A program made the position numbers and the translations under genes. Below are positions 9,643 to 16,968 of a stretch of 64,000 nt of DNA, in pieces. The notes beneath the pieces were generated by a model, which had not been told where the DNA came from, ran no database searches, and saw nothing but the letters and a program-made list of their open reading frames with translations. Within the stretch, counting starts at the first letter, position 1. Each line of letters opens with the position of its first letter. Origin of the DNA: JAVBMP01 sp031552195 (lineage in GTDB: Bacteria; Desulfobacterota; Desulfovibrionia; Desulfovibrionales; Desulfovibrionaceae); NCBI GenBank assembly GCA_031552195.1, contig JAVBMT010000002.1, forward strand, positions 115,755-179,754. Reading direction: 5' to 3'.

Positions 9643-10962
9643 ATGCCAACGCCTGAACTGCTCGCCCCGGCCGGAAATCTCGAAAAATTGCGCGCCGCCT
9701 TGTTTTACGGTGCGAACGCCGTTTATCTCGGCGGTGAAAGTTTCAACCTGCGGGCGGCCGCTTCGGGCTTTTCCCTTGCGGAATTGCGCGAGGCCCTGCG
9801 CTTGGCCGAGGGCCGCCGGGCGAAAATTTATTATTGCCTGAACAGTTTCCCTTATGAAAACGAGCTGCCTTCATTGCCGCCCGTCATAGAAGAAGCGGCC
9901 CAGGCCGGGGTGCACGGGTTTATAGTGGCTGATCCTGGCGTGTTCAGCCTTGTGCGCAAATATGCCCCGGGCGTTGAAATACACGTTTCAACCCAGGCGA
10001 ATACCACCAACAGCCAGAGCGTGGCCTTCTGGGCCGGACTTGGGGCCTCGCGGGTGAACCTGGCCCGCGAACTTCCCGGAAATCAGATTCTGGCCCTGCG
10101 CGAAGCTTGCCCAGACGTTGAGCTTGAGGTGTTCGTGCACGGGGCCATGTGTCTGGCCCTGTCCGGGCAATGCCTGTTGTCAGCCTGGCTGAACGGGCGT
10201 CCGGCCAACAAGGGCCGCTGCACGCACCCTTGCCGTTTTGATTACCGGGCCACAGGCTGCGCCGGAAAAAACGCGGATTGCGTGGCGCGCGGGCTGGAAC
10301 TCGGCCTTGAGGAATGCACCAGGCCGGGCGAAGAGCTTTGGCGCGCCAGCGCGGAAGAAGGCTACGCGGCGGTATGGGCCCCGCAGGAACTTTGCCTTTT
10401 GCCGTACCTGCCATGGTTTTGCCGTAACGGAATAAATTCCCTGAAGCTGGAAGGGCGCATGAAAGGGGCGGCTTATGTGGCCCATGTTGTAGATGTATAC
10501 AGCAGCGCCCTGAAAACCGTTGTGGAGCTGGGGGCGCGGGCGGAAGCCGAATTCGCCTGGGAACCCGGCCTGGCGGAACTTTTGAGCGTGGCGGCCCGGC
10601 CTTTGGGCACGGGTTTTTTCCTGCCGGAGGGGCGGCGCAATTTTACCGAAGAATTGCTTCAGCCCGGAGAAAACGGCAGGGCGGAATACGCCAACCCCGT
10701 GCTGGCCCGCGTTTCCGGAGGCCGGGCCGGCAAGTGGGAACTGGACGTAATGGGCCGCTGGCCGGCCGGGAGCGACGTCGAACTTATGCTGCCCGGCCTG
10801 CGCCGCCCCTTGTTGCGCGGGCGCGATTACGAGCTGGAAAATTATAAAGGCGAAAAAGCGGAGGCGGTTAACTCCGGCCTTACCGCCGTACTGCACGCGG
10901 ATGCCGCCGGACTTGAAGCGGGGGTTTTCATAAGGACCGGACGCGGTAAGGCCGAGGCCTGA
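9643..10962 (+). CDS. Peptidase U32 family protein (probable RNA-hydroxylation factor)
   Basis: 439 residues. The start ATG at 9643 gives MPTPELLAPAGNLEKL, the typical U32 N-terminus; a TTG at 9601 is less likely. The family signature is EVFVHGAMCLALSGQCLLS at about 162-180. Cys170, Cys177, Cys193 and Cys197 form the four-cysteine set (HPCRF follows) that is thought to hold an Fe-S cluster. Despite the name, characterised E. coli relatives act in prephenate-dependent hydroxylation of tRNA (TrhP) or 23S rRNA (RlhA), not as proteases. A C-terminal region after about 350 looks like the small beta domain seen in some members. The gene is divergent from the TPR gene and followed by a regulator of different function. 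Confidence 0.88.
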   Translation: MPTPELLAPAGNLEKLRAALFYGANAVYLGGESFNLRAAASGFSLAELREALRLAEGRRAKIYYCLNSFPYENELPSLPPVIEEAAQAGVHGFIVADPGVFSLVRKYAPGVEIHVSTQANTTNSQSVAFWAGLGASRVNLARELPGNQILALREACPDVELEVFVHGAMCLALSGQCLLSAWLNGRPANKGRCTHPCRFDYRATGCAGKNADCVARGLELGLEECTRPGEELWRASAEEGYAAVWAPQELCLLPYLPWFCRNGINSLKLEGRMKGAAYVAHVVDVYSSALKTVVELGARAEAEFAWEPGLAELLSVAARPLGTGFFLPEGRRNFTEELLQPGENGRAEYANPVLARVSGGRAGKWELDVMGRWPAGSDVELMLPGLRRPLLRGRDYELENYKGEKAEAVNSGLTAVLHADAAGLEAGVFIRTGRGKAEA

Positions 10963-11004
10963 GCGCGCTGCGGCGTAAATGTCGCATAAGGCCGCCGGAG
11001 CGGC

Positions 11005-11035
11005 TTGACATATGGGTAAAAGGCGGTCAAAGATT
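11005..11035 (+). promoter_or_regulatory. Candidate sigma70 promoter for the activator gene
   Basis: A perfect TTGACA lies at 11005-11010. At 18-19 nt spacing the best -10 is AAAGAT or AAGATT (3 of 6 matches). The inverted operator at 11041-11054 would lie in the initially transcribed region, which would fit autoregulation. The weak -10 keeps this tentative. Confidence 0.3.
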
Positions 11036-11040
11036 TGATG

Positions 11041-11054
11041 CGACAAATTTGTCG
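11041..11054. promoter_or_regulatory. Inverted operator CGACA-AATT-TGTCG (site 1)
   Basis: The sequence CGACAAATTTGTCG is a perfect 14-bp palindrome. It sits in a larger imperfect palindrome, with AAAGAT on the left at 11029 and ATCTTT on the right, over about 38 bp. It lies 29 bp before the ATG of the sigma54 activator. The same core occurs twice before the BCCT gene. Confidence 0.65.
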
Positions 11055-11083
11055 TGTCAGATCTTTTTTACAAGCGAGCCGCT

Positions 11084-12490
11084 ATGAGCGAAGAAACCTT
11101 GCAGCAGGTGCAAAGCCGCCTGACCCGCCTTTTGAACCACCTGCCGGGCATGGCCTACCGCTGCCGGGTGCACGGAAACCACAAATACACCCTGGAGTTC
11201 GTGAGCCGGGCCGGTGAAAGCCTTCTCGGGCTGACGCAGGAAAGCATCAGCCGCCACCCTTCTCCCAACATTATTGAAAGCATGATGCCGGATGAAGACA
11301 GGGTACGCGTGCGCGCCGTCATGTATAAGTGCATCTCGGCTCGAAAACCGTACGAAATTTATTATCAGGTGCGCCTGGAAAGCGGCGAGGTGAAGTGGGT
11401 TTGGGACCAGGGCGAGGGAATTTTTGACGAGAACGGAATTTGCGTTTGCATTGAAGGCATACTGATGGACGTTACCGAGCAGAAGAACAAGGAACAGAAC
11501 CTGCTGAACGAAAATCAGAATCTGCGCGCCTCCATCAAGATTTCTTACGGTCTTGGCTCAATGGTGGGCAAAAGCCAGGCCATGCAGAATGTTTACAGTT
11601 TGCTTTACAAGGCCGCCGGAAGCGACACGAACGTCATTATCTACGGCGAAACCGGCACCGGTAAAGATCTGGCCGCCCGCATCATACATGAACTTTCCGG
11701 GTTGAAGGGCAAATATGTGCCCATAAACTGCGCGGCGATTCCTGACCAGTTGCTTGAAAGCGAGTTTTTCGGGCATGCGCGCGGGGCTTTTTCCGGCGCT
11801 GTGACCAGTCACGCCGGATATTTGGCGTCGGCGGACGGCGGCACCCTGTTTCTGGATGAAGTGGCGGAATTGCCGCTCAAGCTCCAGGTGAAGCTGCTGC
11901 GGGCCATTGAAAGCAAAATTTTTACCCCGGTGGGGGGGAGCGAGCCGCATCATTCCCACTTCCGCCTGATTTCCGCCACCAACCGCGACCTGCAGGCGAT
12001 GTTGCAGGACCAGAGCCTGCGGGCGGATTTTTTTTACCGCATCCATGTACTGCCGATACGCCTTCCTCCCCTGCGCGAGCGCCTGGAAGACCTGCCTCTT
12101 CTTATTGAGGCCTACGCCAAAGAACGCGGGGTTTCGACGCCGGTTCCAGCCCGGCTGCGCCAGGCCATGTTCCGGCACGAATGGCCGGGCAACGTGCGCG
12201 AGCTGCAAAACGTGCTGGACCGCTTCTGGGCCTTCGGCGATACGGCCATAACCCATGAGGATGATTTCACCTGCCCGCCGGGCGATCTTGCGCCTTTGCC
12301 CCGCAGTATTCCGCGCGCGGCGGCGGAGGCTTCCGGATCGCTGCATTTCGCCAGGGAAGAGGCGGAGAAAGAACGCATTCTTGCCGTCCTTGAGGCCTTG
12401 AACTGGAAAAAAAGCGAAAGTGCCTCGGCCCTGGGCGTCACCCTGCGCACCCTGCAACGCAAAATCAAGCAATATGGGCTTGCCCGTTAG
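11084..12490 (+). CDS. PAS-domain sigma54-dependent transcriptional activator
   Basis: About 468 residues. A PAS domain covers about 10-135 (SRAGESLLGL, VTEQKNKEQN), then a short linker, then an AAA+ sigma54-interaction domain: Walker A GETGTGKD at 188-195, GAFSGA at 234-239 and Walker B GGTLFLDEV at 252-260. The C-terminus is a Fis-type HTH (SASALGVTLRTLQRKIKQYG). There is no receiver domain, so a ligand or redox signal at the PAS domain is expected rather than phosphorylation. The usual GAFTGA loop that contacts sigma54 reads GAFSGA, a conservative change. The start is uncertain; a GTG at 11054 would overlap the operator. It most likely controls the BCCT cluster downstream, judging from the shared palindromes and a sigma54-like promoter there. 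Confidence 0.9.
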   Translation: MSEETLQQVQSRLTRLLNHLPGMAYRCRVHGNHKYTLEFVSRAGESLLGLTQESISRHPSPNIIESMMPDEDRVRVRAVMYKCISARKPYEIYYQVRLESGEVKWVWDQGEGIFDENGICVCIEGILMDVTEQKNKEQNLLNENQNLRASIKISYGLGSMVGKSQAMQNVYSLLYKAAGSDTNVIIYGETGTGKDLAARIIHELSGLKGKYVPINCAAIPDQLLESEFFGHARGAFSGAVTSHAGYLASADGGTLFLDEVAELPLKLQVKLLRAIESKIFTPVGGSEPHHSHFRLISATNRDLQAMLQDQSLRADFFYRIHVLPIRLPPLRERLEDLPLLIEAYAKERGVSTPVPARLRQAMFRHEWPGNVRELQNVLDRFWAFGDTAITHEDDFTCPPGDLAPLPRSIPRAAAEASGSLHFAREEAEKERILAVLEALNWKKSESASALGVTLRTLQRKIKQYGLAR

Positions 12491-12648
12491 GGGTTGTTTC
12501 CAAATAAGTCTTTTGTCCGGATACTGCGTCAATCGTCCTTTTTTTCTCCGGTCGAGTACCGTAAGAGTACACTCTTTTCGCAAAAAAGCCGTTTTCCTTG
12601 TCCTTGGCGCAAAATCTTTTATTTAGAACAGCTCCTAGAAACAGCCCC
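12488..12648 (+). repeat. Stop-codon-associated terminal-inverted-repeat element, copy after the sigma54 activator
   Basis: The left end starts at the TAG stop codon: TAG-GGGTTGTTTCCAAATAA. The right end reads TTATTTAGAACAGCTCCTAG to 12638, with a second end-like piece GAAACAGCCCC to 12648. Internal blocks such as ATACTGCGTCAATCGTCC and GGTCGAGTACCGTAAGAG match the copy after hisH nearly base for base over about 150 nt. Terminal inverted repeats with no coding capacity resemble a MITE. A TA target flanks both ends of this copy. Confidence 0.75.
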
Positions 12649-12651
12649 GTT

Positions 12652-12686
12652 AGTCCCGGTCAATATGCGCAATATTGACCGGGACT
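12652..12686. terminator. Strong 15-bp hairpin downstream of the activator
   Basis: The arms AGTCCCGGTCAATAT and ATATTGACCGGGACT pair perfectly around a 5-nt loop. No T-run follows directly (GGGGG follows), so it may be a processing or insulation hairpin rather than a canonical intrinsic terminator. Confidence 0.5.
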
Positions 12687-12715
12687 GGGGGATGCCACCC
12701 CTGTTCAGGCCCCTC

Positions 12716-12737
12716 CATGCGCGCTGCATGTTTTTTT
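12716..12737 (+). terminator. Possible intrinsic terminator
   Basis: CATGC-GCGCT-GCATG forms a short 5-bp hairpin followed by seven T residues. The T-run is good and the stem is short. With the stronger hairpin upstream it probably separates the activator transcript from the BCCT cluster. Confidence 0.45.
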
Positions 12738-12822
12738 GTCTTTAAAGCGGCAGCGCGGCCGGTGTTTCAACGTTAAAATTCCCCCAAGAAGTGACAATCG
12801 AAATAGGCGCGCCCTGTGACCT

Positions 12823-12852
12823 GCTTCATACGACAATTATGTCGTATGAAGC
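12823..12852. promoter_or_regulatory. Inverted operator CGACA-ATTA-TGTCG (site 2), extended 13-bp arms
   Basis: Arms GCTTCATACGACA and TGTCGTATGAAGC are perfectly inverted around ATTA, giving a 30-bp site with the same CGACA/TGTCG core as the site at the activator gene. It lies about 135 bp upstream of the -24 element of the sigma54-like promoter, a normal distance for an enhancer. Confidence 0.7.
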
Positions 12853-12906
12853 GATTGTTGTTTTCTGAATATTATAGCCTAATTCATGTGGATTTTACAT
12901 TTATTA

Positions 12907-12920
12907 CGACAAATATGTCG
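12907..12920. promoter_or_regulatory. Inverted operator CGACA-AATA-TGTCG (site 3)
   Basis: CGACAAATATGTCG keeps both 5-bp half-sites with a 4-nt AT-only centre. It lies about 67 bp upstream of the sigma54-like -24 element and 77 bp from the centre of site 2 to its own centre, so the two sites could bind a multimeric activator on nearly the same DNA face. Confidence 0.65.
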
Positions 12921-12987
12921 CTACCTGCGCGCGTTCGCGCGCGGCGGGAAAACGGCAAAGACTAGGGCTTGTACAAAATTTCACTTT

Positions 12988-13003
12988 TGGAACGGTTTTT
13001 GTA
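12988..13003 (+). promoter_or_regulatory. Candidate sigma54 (-24/-12) promoter for the BCCT cluster
   Basis: The sequence TGGAACG-GTTT-TTGTA matches the consensus TGGCACG-N4-TTGCA with A for C in the -24 box and T for C in the -12 box; spacing is exact. The activator gene and two operator-like palindromes lie upstream, and the BCCT gene starts about 175 nt downstream. Confidence 0.5.
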
Positions 13004-13178
13004 TTTTAAAAAGCGCCAAGTATTAACATCTTTATTTTTTATAGTTTTTTCATGTCAGAAGGGCGCCCAGCTTTGTAAGGAATTGAAGCGCCAGCCGGAA
13101 GGCCCGCAGCCGGCCGTTACAGTGGCGGACCAAAGACGGCATGCCCTTGGAGCTTACAATTTAACCTTGGAGTGACAA

Positions 13179-14837
13179 ATGGAAAACTCGTCGAATTCCA
13201 CGGCTTTCCCGCCTACCAGTCCCGGTGTTGACATGCGCATAGCGGCCCCGGCGGCGATTGTGCTTCTGTCCATAGTAGCGGGCTCTATCCTTGCCCCCGA
13301 AGCCTCGGAAAAAGTGCTGCAAAGCATTTACGGGCCTTTCGCCAAACACACCGGCGCCTTTTATCTGTGGGTGACCTTTATCATGATCGCCCTGTCGGCC
13401 TTTTTCGCGTGCAGCCGCTTCGGCTCGATACGTTTCGGCGAGCCCGGCGAAAAACCTGAATTCAGCGACAGCGCCTGGATAGCCATGATGTTCTGTTCCG
13501 GCGTGGCCGGGGCGGTTATGTTCTGGTCTATCGTCGAGCCTCTGTGGAACCTTGCCGCCCCGCCGCAATATGCCGCGGCCCTGTCGCGTGAGGCTTACGA
13601 CTGGTCTCTCGCCTACGTGCTTCTGCATTGGGGCCCGGTAACATGGCCCTGGTACGCAATGACCGCGCTGCCCATCTGTTACATGTTTTACCGTATGAAG
13701 ACGCCGGTGCTGCGCATCAGTTCCGTGGCCGAACCCGTGCTCGGGGCAAAGGCCGCTAATGGCTGGATCGGGCGGGGCATAGAAATTTTCTTCATAGTCG
13801 GCCTTATCTTCAGCAATACCGCCGTCATGGGCGTTTCCCTACCCATTGTGGCCCATGCCTTCGGCACCCTGACCGGGCTTGAGCCGTCTTTCAACATGCA
13901 AGTTTGCATTCTGGTCGTAAGCACGGCTATTTTCACAACCAGCGTCACTCTCGGCCTGAAGAAGGGCATCAAGGTGCTCAGCTACGCCAACGTCGTAATC
14001 GCCGTGACCATGATTCTGTTCGCCTTCGTAACCGGGCCTTCGACGCAGATAGTGAACAGCTTTACCAACGCTTTCGGCAAGATGTGCAACCACTTTTTCG
14101 AGATGCTGTTTTGGACGGCCCCCTGGCAGGAAAGCTCCTTCCCGCAGGATTGGACCATTTTCTACGCCCTGTGGATGGCGAGTTACGGCCCCTTCATGGG
14201 CCTGTTTATCGCCCGCATTTCGCGCGGCCGTACCGTGCGCCAGGTCGTTCTGATGAGCATTTGCGGCGGCGTGGCCGGTTCTTTCCTGATTCACGGCGTG
14301 TTCGGCAGCTATACCCTTTACGCCCAGCAGAACGGGCTTGTTGACGCCGTCGCCGTTCTGAAGGCCCAGGGCGGGCCGGCGGCCCTTATCGCCGTTCTTC
14401 AAACCCTGCCCTGCAGTTCTCTGATCCTGGTCGGCTACTGTCTGTTTTCAACCATCTTTCTGGCCACCAGCGTCGACTCCAGCGCCTACATCATTTCCTG
14501 CTCCGCCAGCAGCCGTTTGGAAGCCGGGGCCGACCCCTCTTTCGGCAACCGTTTCTTCTGGGCGATCCTGCAGGGCGGCCTGGCCTTGGCGGTAATCAGC
14601 CTTGGCGGCCTCGGCGCGGCCAAGATATTCGGCAACTTCTCAGGCGCGCTCATGCTGCTGCCCATAGGCATAGCCATTGTCGCCTGGTTCAAGTTCATCG
14701 GCAAGCACGACATGGCCGAGGAAGAAAGATTGGCCGCCCTGGCGGAACATTGCGAACATGTTCTTGAAGACGAAGTTCATTTCGACACGATATTGAAGGC
14801 GGACCCGGCTGAATGCCGCGAAGGCGCCAAGGCGTAA
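13179..14837 (+). CDS. BCCT-family transporter (betaine/choline/carnitine type)
   Basis: 552 residues with about 12 TM helices. Family motifs are MFCSGVAGAVMFWSIVEP at about 105 (equivalent of the usual glycine-rich MFW..EP segment) and ASYGPFMGLFIARISRGRT at about 330, which is diagnostic. GGAGTGA precedes the ATG by about 5 nt. BCCT proteins import zwitterionic or quaternary-ammonium solutes (glycine betaine, choline, carnitine, DMSP, some sulfonates) by Na+ or H+ symport or exchange. The C-terminal tail is short and acidic, without the long osmosensor of BetP, so a catabolic substrate rather than osmoprotection fits better. It is the first gene of the cluster with a hydrolase and an EamA transporter. 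Confidence 0.92.
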   Translation: MENSSNSTAFPPTSPGVDMRIAAPAAIVLLSIVAGSILAPEASEKVLQSIYGPFAKHTGAFYLWVTFIMIALSAFFACSRFGSIRFGEPGEKPEFSDSAWIAMMFCSGVAGAVMFWSIVEPLWNLAAPPQYAAALSREAYDWSLAYVLLHWGPVTWPWYAMTALPICYMFYRMKTPVLRISSVAEPVLGAKAANGWIGRGIEIFFIVGLIFSNTAVMGVSLPIVAHAFGTLTGLEPSFNMQVCILVVSTAIFTTSVTLGLKKGIKVLSYANVVIAVTMILFAFVTGPSTQIVNSFTNAFGKMCNHFFEMLFWTAPWQESSFPQDWTIFYALWMASYGPFMGLFIARISRGRTVRQVVLMSICGGVAGSFLIHGVFGSYTLYAQQNGLVDAVAVLKAQGGPAALIAVLQTLPCSSLILVGYCLFSTIFLATSVDSSAYIISCSASSRLEAGADPSFGNRFFWAILQGGLALAVISLGGLGAAKIFGNFSGALMLLPIGIAIVAWFKFIGKHDMAEEERLAALAEHCEHVLEDEVHFDTILKADPAECREGAKA

Positions 14838-14842
14838 GCGAC

Positions 14843-14870
14843 GCGGCGCGAACCGGCCGGTTCGCGCCGC
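14843..14870. other. Perfect 28-bp palindrome between the BCCT and hydrolase genes
   Basis: GCGGCGCGAACCGG is followed directly by its exact reverse complement CCGGTTCGCGCCGC, then CCTTT. It would form a very stable hairpin 5 nt after the BCCT stop codon. It may attenuate read-through or stabilise the 3' end of the BCCT message. There is no real T-run. Confidence 0.6.
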
Positions 14871-14913
14871 CCTTTACATAGACAAGCGTTCCAGCAAACA
14901 TAGGAGATCTACC

Positions 14914-16800
14914 ATGACGACCAAAGCCAAGCGCGCGGCCCTGCTCGGGTTTGACTGCGCCATTCCGAAACGCCTTGAAGCCCTGATGGCGGAAGGCGCC
15001 CTGCCCAACTTCAAAAAATTTACGGAAACGGGCAGCTACATGACGGAAGGCTACAACCTTCCCACGGTGACCCCGCCCTCCTGGGCCACCATCTGCACCG
15101 GCGCCTACCCGCGCACTCACGGGGTTGAAGACTACTATTACTATGTCGAGGGGCGTGATCTGGCCCATAAAAATACCGTTCAGGCGTTCGGCTCCGCCAT
15201 ACTCACCGCTGAAACCATATGGGACTGCTGGGACAAGGCCGGTAAAAAGTGCGTGGTGGTCAACTACCCCATGTCTTGGCCGAGCAAGATGAAGCACGGG
15301 GTTATGGTTATGGGCGAGGGCATTTCCCCGGCGGAAACGCGCTGGATGGAAGAAGGCAACGCCCATCGTGAATTCCTTGCCTCCGAACGGGTCATTTCCT
15401 CGCAATATTTCCCTATGGGGGCTCAGGCCCGCTTTGACAACGCCAAAGGGTGGAAGAACCTGCCCGATTGCCCCGAACCGCTTTCTTTCACTGTTGACAT
15501 GGCCTTCAAGGAATCCATGGAAGAACTGGAAAACCAGACCTGGCACGGCCTGTGCTGGGAAAGCGGAAACGACGGCTTCGATTCTTTCGCCCTTTGCCGC
15601 GAAAAAGATTATGCCACCGCGTTCTTCACGATCAAGGCGGGGGAATGGAGCGGCCCGGTAGAGCACGACTTCACGATCAAGGCGGACGGGCGCAAGGAAA
15701 GGGGAACCTTTCGCGTCAAGCTGCTGGAGCTTTCAGACGACGCCGAGGACTTCAAGCTTTATATCACCGGCATTTCCGGCCATACGGGTTTTATCAGCCC
15801 GGCCGAAGCGGGCAAGGCCATCGATTTTTCCAAGGACGTGCTCTGCAACGACATCGGCCTTGTGGCGTTCATTCACGGCATCATAAACATGGATACCGTG
15901 GTTGAGATAGCCCAGTACCACTCCGACTGGCTGATAAACGTGGCCGTCAGCCTGCTGAAGGCCAACCAGGACTGGGACCTTTTTTACATGCACTCCCACC
16001 CGATAGACTGGTTTTATCACGGCTGGCTTGGAGACATGGACAGCAAGGACGAAAAAACCAGGGCCAGGGCCTATGAAATGGAGCGGAAAATCTACCAGAT
16101 CGAAGACAGGATGCTCGGCAGGATGATGGAGATTTTCGGCGACGACACCCTGGTCTGCCTCTGCTCCGATCACGGCGCCACGCCTATCGGCCCTATCCTT
16201 AACACGGCAGAGGCCCTCAAAGCCAAGGGGCTTTGCCACTACGAACCGAAAAAGAACGAAAACTACTGGGAAATCTACGAAGCTTCCGAAGGTTACGATT
16301 ACGTGCTTGACGTGACCAAGTCCGTTGCCGTGCCGCAACGCTACATGTTCGTTTACGTCAACCTGAAAGACAAATATCCGGGCGGCATAGTGGAAGCGGA
16401 AGATTATGAAAAGGTGCGCGGGCAGATAATAGACGCCCTGCTTGACTTCAGGCACCCGGAAACCGGAGAAAGGCCCGTTCTGCTGGCCGTTCGCAAGGAA
16501 GACGCCACCGTGTTCGGCATGGGCGGCGCTCAGGCGGGCGACGTGGTTTACGCGCTCAAGCCGGAATATATGGCGGAACACGGTTACGGCTTCCCCACCG
16601 GCGAATCCGGTTGCGGAACCCTGAAAAACATCCTGCTGTTCCGCGGGCCGAACATAAAGAAAAACTTCAGGTACGAACGTCCTCGCTGGCTGGCGGATAT
16701 TGTTCCGACTATCTGCTACGCCACCGGCAACCCGATGCCGGCGGACGTCGAGGGCGCGGTAATATATCAGATACTTGAAGAACCAAATCTGGTCAGATAA
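14914..16800 (+). CDS. Cytoplasmic alkaline-phosphatase-superfamily phosphodiesterase/hydrolase
   Basis: 628 residues. The N-terminal LLGFDCAIPK supplies the first metal-binding Asp (Asp14). TVTPPSWATICTGAYPRTHG carries the probable nucleophile Thr53. Further metal ligands are likely in HSHPIDWFYHG (about 360-370), CSDHGATP (Asp418, His419) and EHGYGFPTG near 555. This pattern is the type I phosphodiesterase/nucleotide pyrophosphatase branch (PF01663 type). It acts on phosphodiesters, phosphonates or sulfate esters; the substrate cannot be told from sequence. There is no signal peptide, so it should act in the cytoplasm on something imported, most simply the BCCT substrate. AGGAG precedes the ATG. 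Confidence 0.85.
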   Translation: MTTKAKRAALLGFDCAIPKRLEALMAEGALPNFKKFTETGSYMTEGYNLPTVTPPSWATICTGAYPRTHGVEDYYYYVEGRDLAHKNTVQAFGSAILTAETIWDCWDKAGKKCVVVNYPMSWPSKMKHGVMVMGEGISPAETRWMEEGNAHREFLASERVISSQYFPMGAQARFDNAKGWKNLPDCPEPLSFTVDMAFKESMEELENQTWHGLCWESGNDGFDSFALCREKDYATAFFTIKAGEWSGPVEHDFTIKADGRKERGTFRVKLLELSDDAEDFKLYITGISGHTGFISPAEAGKAIDFSKDVLCNDIGLVAFIHGIINMDTVVEIAQYHSDWLINVAVSLLKANQDWDLFYMHSHPIDWFYHGWLGDMDSKDEKTRARAYEMERKIYQIEDRMLGRMMEIFGDDTLVCLCSDHGATPIGPILNTAEALKAKGLCHYEPKKNENYWEIYEASEGYDYVLDVTKSVAVPQRYMFVYVNLKDKYPGGIVEAEDYEKVRGQIIDALLDFRHPETGERPVLLAVRKEDATVFGMGGAQAGDVVYALKPEYMAEHGYGFPTGESGCGTLKNILLFRGPNIKKNFRYERPRWLADIVPTICYATGNPMPADVEGAVIYQILEEPNLVR

Positions 16801-16809
16801 CAAGGAGGG

Positions 16810-16886
16810 CGACAAATTTAGTTGACGGCTAACCCCTTTGCCGCCAATTACAAGGGGCGCCGGGAGAAATCAGCTCCTTCTTCCGG
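16810..16886 (+). promoter_or_regulatory. Strong Shine-Dalgarno, operator half-site and hairpin before the EamA gene
   Basis: AAGGAGGG at 16802-16809 is followed by CGACAAATTT at 16810-16819, identical to the first ten bases of operator site 1. About 35 nt later GGCGCCGG (from 16856) can pair with CCGGCGCC near 16883-16890. The good Shine-Dalgarno points to a TTG at 16822, 13 nt away, rather than to the ATG at 16969. This may be a leader or an alternative start. Confidence 0.35.
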
Positions 16887-16968
16887 CGCCTCCTGCGCAA
16901 TCCTTGCAAGCCCGCGCGGCGGGCGCTATTTCGATATACCAATTGCAACCCAAGCCGGCTGTGCGAAC

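Noticed and set aside
15990..16610. Loss of the last metal-binding His in the phosphodiesterase-like hydrolase
   Set aside because: At first the GESGCGT segment seemed to lack the His, but EHGYGFPTG just before it supplies a suitable one.
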